NCBI GenBank assembly: GCA_019247245.1 | Contig: JAFAPF010000245.1 | Coordinates: 1 to 8,194 of the forward strand | From: Rubrobacter sp. | GTDB lineage: Bacteria; Actinomycetota; Rubrobacteria; Rubrobacterales; Rubrobacteraceae | Length of the DNA: 8,194 nucleotides | Direction of reading: 5' to 3' | Shown: positions 6,522-8,194 of the stretch, one piece after another | How the letters are laid out: the number at the start of each line of letters is the position of its first letter | Numbering within the stretch: position 1 is the first letter of the stretch | Made by a program: the position numbers and the translations under genes | The notes under the pieces: generated by a model | The model's input: the letters and a program-made list of their open reading frames with translations, nothing else | Told to the model about the DNA's origin: nothing | Databases searched by the model: none

Positions 6522-7358
6522 GTGGCGACAGGATTCTTGACCGACACCACGGTCTGTATCGGTTGCAAGGCCTGTGAGGTGGCCTGCAAGCAGTGGAACC
6601 AGATCCCCGCTGACGGCTACGAGCTTACCGGCGCCTCCTACGACAACACCAAACACCTCTCGGGTACCACCTGGCGCCACGTAGCCTTTATCGAGAACCC
6701 CAAGAAGAGACGCCTTACCGGAGATGTAGATCTCGTGGCTTTGGCCGAGGACGTGCGGGAGCAGCTCCCGCACGGGGCGGAGCTCGATGCCTTGGGGCGC
6801 TGGACGTTCATGAGCGACGTCTGCAAGCACTGCGTCGAAGCCCCCTGCCAGCAGGCGTGCCCGACGGGCGCGATCATCCGCAACGAGTTCGATAACGTCT
6901 ATATCCAGCCCGACGTCTGTAACGGTTGTGGATACTGTGTACCGGCCTGCCCCTACGGGGTAATCACCAACATTCCCGACGATGGCAGGGCCTTCAAGTG
7001 CACCCTCTGCTACGACCGCCAGCGCGACGGGTTGGAGCCCGCCTGCGCCAAGGCCTGCCCGACAAACTCCATCATGTTCGGCGATGTAGAAGAGCTCGAG
7101 GCAATAGCCGAAGAACGCATCGCCAGCTTACAGGCCAAAGGCTACACCAACGCATTTATCTACGGCACACCCGAGGTTGGAGGAACCGGCGGCATCGGGG
7201 GCAACCACTCCAAGTTCATCCTCATGGACGAACCGGAGACCTACAACCTGCCGCGGCACCCGTTCATGCCGCAGGATAAGGTCAAGCCCGCCGTGGTCGG
7301 GATCGCGGTGGCTGCCGGGGTGCTCAGCGCCGTCGTAGCTTTGGCATTCCGGGACTAG
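6522..7358 (+). CDS. fdhB: Formate dehydrogenase beta subunit, four [4Fe-4S] clusters, C-terminal membrane anchor
   Basis: This 278-residue electron-transfer subunit passes electrons from the catalytic subunit to the membrane subunit. Sixteen cysteines form four ferredoxin-type sites: C12, C15, C18, C22 (CIGCKACEVAC); C101, C104, C109, C113 (CKHCVEAPCQQAC); C133, C136, C139, C143 (CNGCGYCVPAC); and C160, C163, C175, C179. As in related beta subunits, the ligands of each cluster may come from more than one of these groups. The last part (about 256-275, VVGIAVAAGVLSAVVALAF) is a single hydrophobic helix, as in E. coli FdnH, which anchors the protein. There is no Tat or Sec signal. The start is GTG, with an AGGAAGGAAG ribosome binding site inside the end of the preceding small gene. 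The N-terminal GFLTDTTVCIGCKACEVACK is typical of formate dehydrogenase beta subunits. Confidence 0.93.
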   Translation: MATGFLTDTTVCIGCKACEVACKQWNQIPADGYELTGASYDNTKHLSGTTWRHVAFIENPKKRRLTGDVDLVALAEDVREQLPHGAELDALGRWTFMSDVCKHCVEAPCQQACPTGAIIRNEFDNVYIQPDVCNGCGYCVPACPYGVITNIPDDGRAFKCTLCYDRQRDGLEPACAKACPTNSIMFGDVEELEAIAEERIASLQAKGYTNAFIYGTPEVGGTGGIGGNHSKFILMDEPETYNLPRHPFMPQDKVKPAVVGIAVAAGVLSAVVALAFRD

Positions 7359-7370
7359 AGAGGGGAGAAG

Positions 7371-8194
7371 GTGGCGGACACTACACAGGAGAGCCTCCAG
7401 GGGTGCGACGGGCAGGTGGAAGGAGGAACCGAGACCTCCCACCACCCGAGGACCGATCCCCAGAGGGATGACAAATGGTACTACGGCATCGCGCCGCTAA
7501 AGCCCGCGCACTGGGTATGGGAGATCTGGTTGTACTTCTGGCTCGGGGGGATAGGGGCCGGGGCTCATCTGGCCTCGGTCGTCGGCCAACTACTTGGTTG
7601 GAAGGACAAGGCGTTCTTCCGGGCCAGCCGCTACACTGTGTTAGTCACCATGATCATTAGTCCGGTGCTCTTGATCCTGGATCTGGGCAGGCCCGAGCGG
7701 TTTCTTAACATGCTCCGTATCCTGAAGCTACGCTCGCCGATGTCTTTGGGTTCCTGGGCGCTGTTTGTCTTCGGCAACTTGGGCGGCCTAATAGCCGCCT
7801 CCCAAGCCGCCCGGGACGGGCTCCTCGGTCGCAACCCCTTATCCCGTACGTTGGCGAAGTTGGTTCCGGACCGAGCCCTGTCCGTGTTGGCTCTCCCGTT
7901 CGCGCTCTTCGTCGGAGCGTACGGGGGGATACTCATCGCGGCGACCTCGATCCCCATGTGGGCTCGCAACTGGTTCTTGATGGGCCCGACCTTCCTGGCC
8001 TCGGGTGTCTCCACGGGGCTCTCGATGCTCTCGTTTATCCTGCACCTCGGCGAGTGGGGGGAGAAGCGCACCTTGCAAGCCCTCCATCGCGCTGAGAGGC
8101 TCATACTCCTTATTGAAGCCGGGCTTATGGCCGCCTCACTGATAAAGATGGGCCGGTGGGGCAAGCCCTTGCGCACCAAGAACCTCGCACCGCT
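7371..8194 (+). CDS. NrfD/PsrC-family membrane subunit of formate dehydrogenase, cut by the right window edge
   Basis: The first 274 residues are in the window. After a hydrophilic leader of about 45 residues come about six membrane helices: roughly 48-75, 88-106, 124-143, 170-192, 201-226 and 243-260. The motif DLGRPERFLNML (104-115), followed by SPMSLGSWAL (122-131), is the hallmark of the NrfD/PsrC family, whose members pass electrons to or from the quinone pool without haem. E. coli formate dehydrogenase-N uses a di-haem cytochrome b here instead. The start is GTG, preceded by AGGGGAG, 12 bases after the beta stop codon, so it is the fourth gene of the operon. Family members usually have 300-400 residues, so the C-terminus is missing because of the window edge, not a mutation. 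Confidence 0.92.
   Translation, partial: MADTTQESLQGCDGQVEGGTETSHHPRTDPQRDDKWYYGIAPLKPAHWVWEIWLYFWLGGIGAGAHLASVVGQLLGWKDKAFFRASRYTVLVTMIISPVLLILDLGRPERFLNMLRILKLRSPMSLGSWALFVFGNLGGLIAASQAARDGLLGRNPLSRTLAKLVPDRALSVLALPFALFVGAYGGILIAATSIPMWARNWFLMGPTFLASGVSTGLSMLSFILHLGEWGEKRTLQALHRAERLILLIEAGLMAASLIKMGRWGKPLRTKNLAP

Noticed and set aside
7631..8179. Minus-strand frame of 182 codons opposite the NrfD-like gene
   Set aside because: The plus strand encodes a membrane protein with the NrfD motif; the antisense product is compositionally odd and has no recognised family.

Overview
The window looks like part of a GC-rich bacterial chromosome, most likely from the Actinomycetota. A Rubrobacter-like lineage is a guess, based on the type of formate dehydrogenase and on codon use; no rRNA or other phylogenetic marker is present. 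Nothing resembles a transposon, phage, tRNA or CRISPR array.

Left part, minus strand (1-1627). Two tightly spaced genes form an operon: a YghO-like GNAT acyltransferase, then the start of a Rossmann-fold NAD-dependent epimerase/dehydratase that runs off the left edge. The pair resembles the bacterial ceramide synthase/ceramide reductase pair (bCerS/CerR) of sphingolipid synthesis, but this is only a hypothesis. A strong rho-independent terminator at about 1580-1612 separates the operon from the next minus-strand gene.

Centre (1627-3140). A glutathione-independent, zinc-dependent formaldehyde dehydrogenase is transcribed leftwards. A gene-free stretch of about 370 bases then separates it from a divergent plus-strand operon. 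This stretch holds a long inverted repeat, a cluster of overlapping complementary segments that looks like a structured or switching leader RNA, and an 11-bp tandem repeat just ahead of the ribosome binding site.

Right part, plus strand (3141-8194). This is a formate dehydrogenase operon: catalytic alpha subunit, a small unrecognised 88-residue protein, a four-cluster iron-sulfur beta subunit with a C-terminal membrane helix, and an NrfD/PsrC-type membrane subunit cut by the right edge. The alpha gene is interrupted by an in-frame TGA at 3705-3707. This is read here as selenocysteine: it lies at the family's active-site Sec position, and a SECIS-like hairpin with a GGTCT loop follows at the same distance as in E. 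coli fdhF. A standard gene caller would split it into two false ORFs.

Together the divergent genes form a plausible formaldehyde to formate to CO2 oxidation module, with electrons going to NAD+ in the first step and to the quinone pool through the NrfD-type subunit in the second. The alpha subunit has no Tat signal, so the complex probably faces the cytoplasm.
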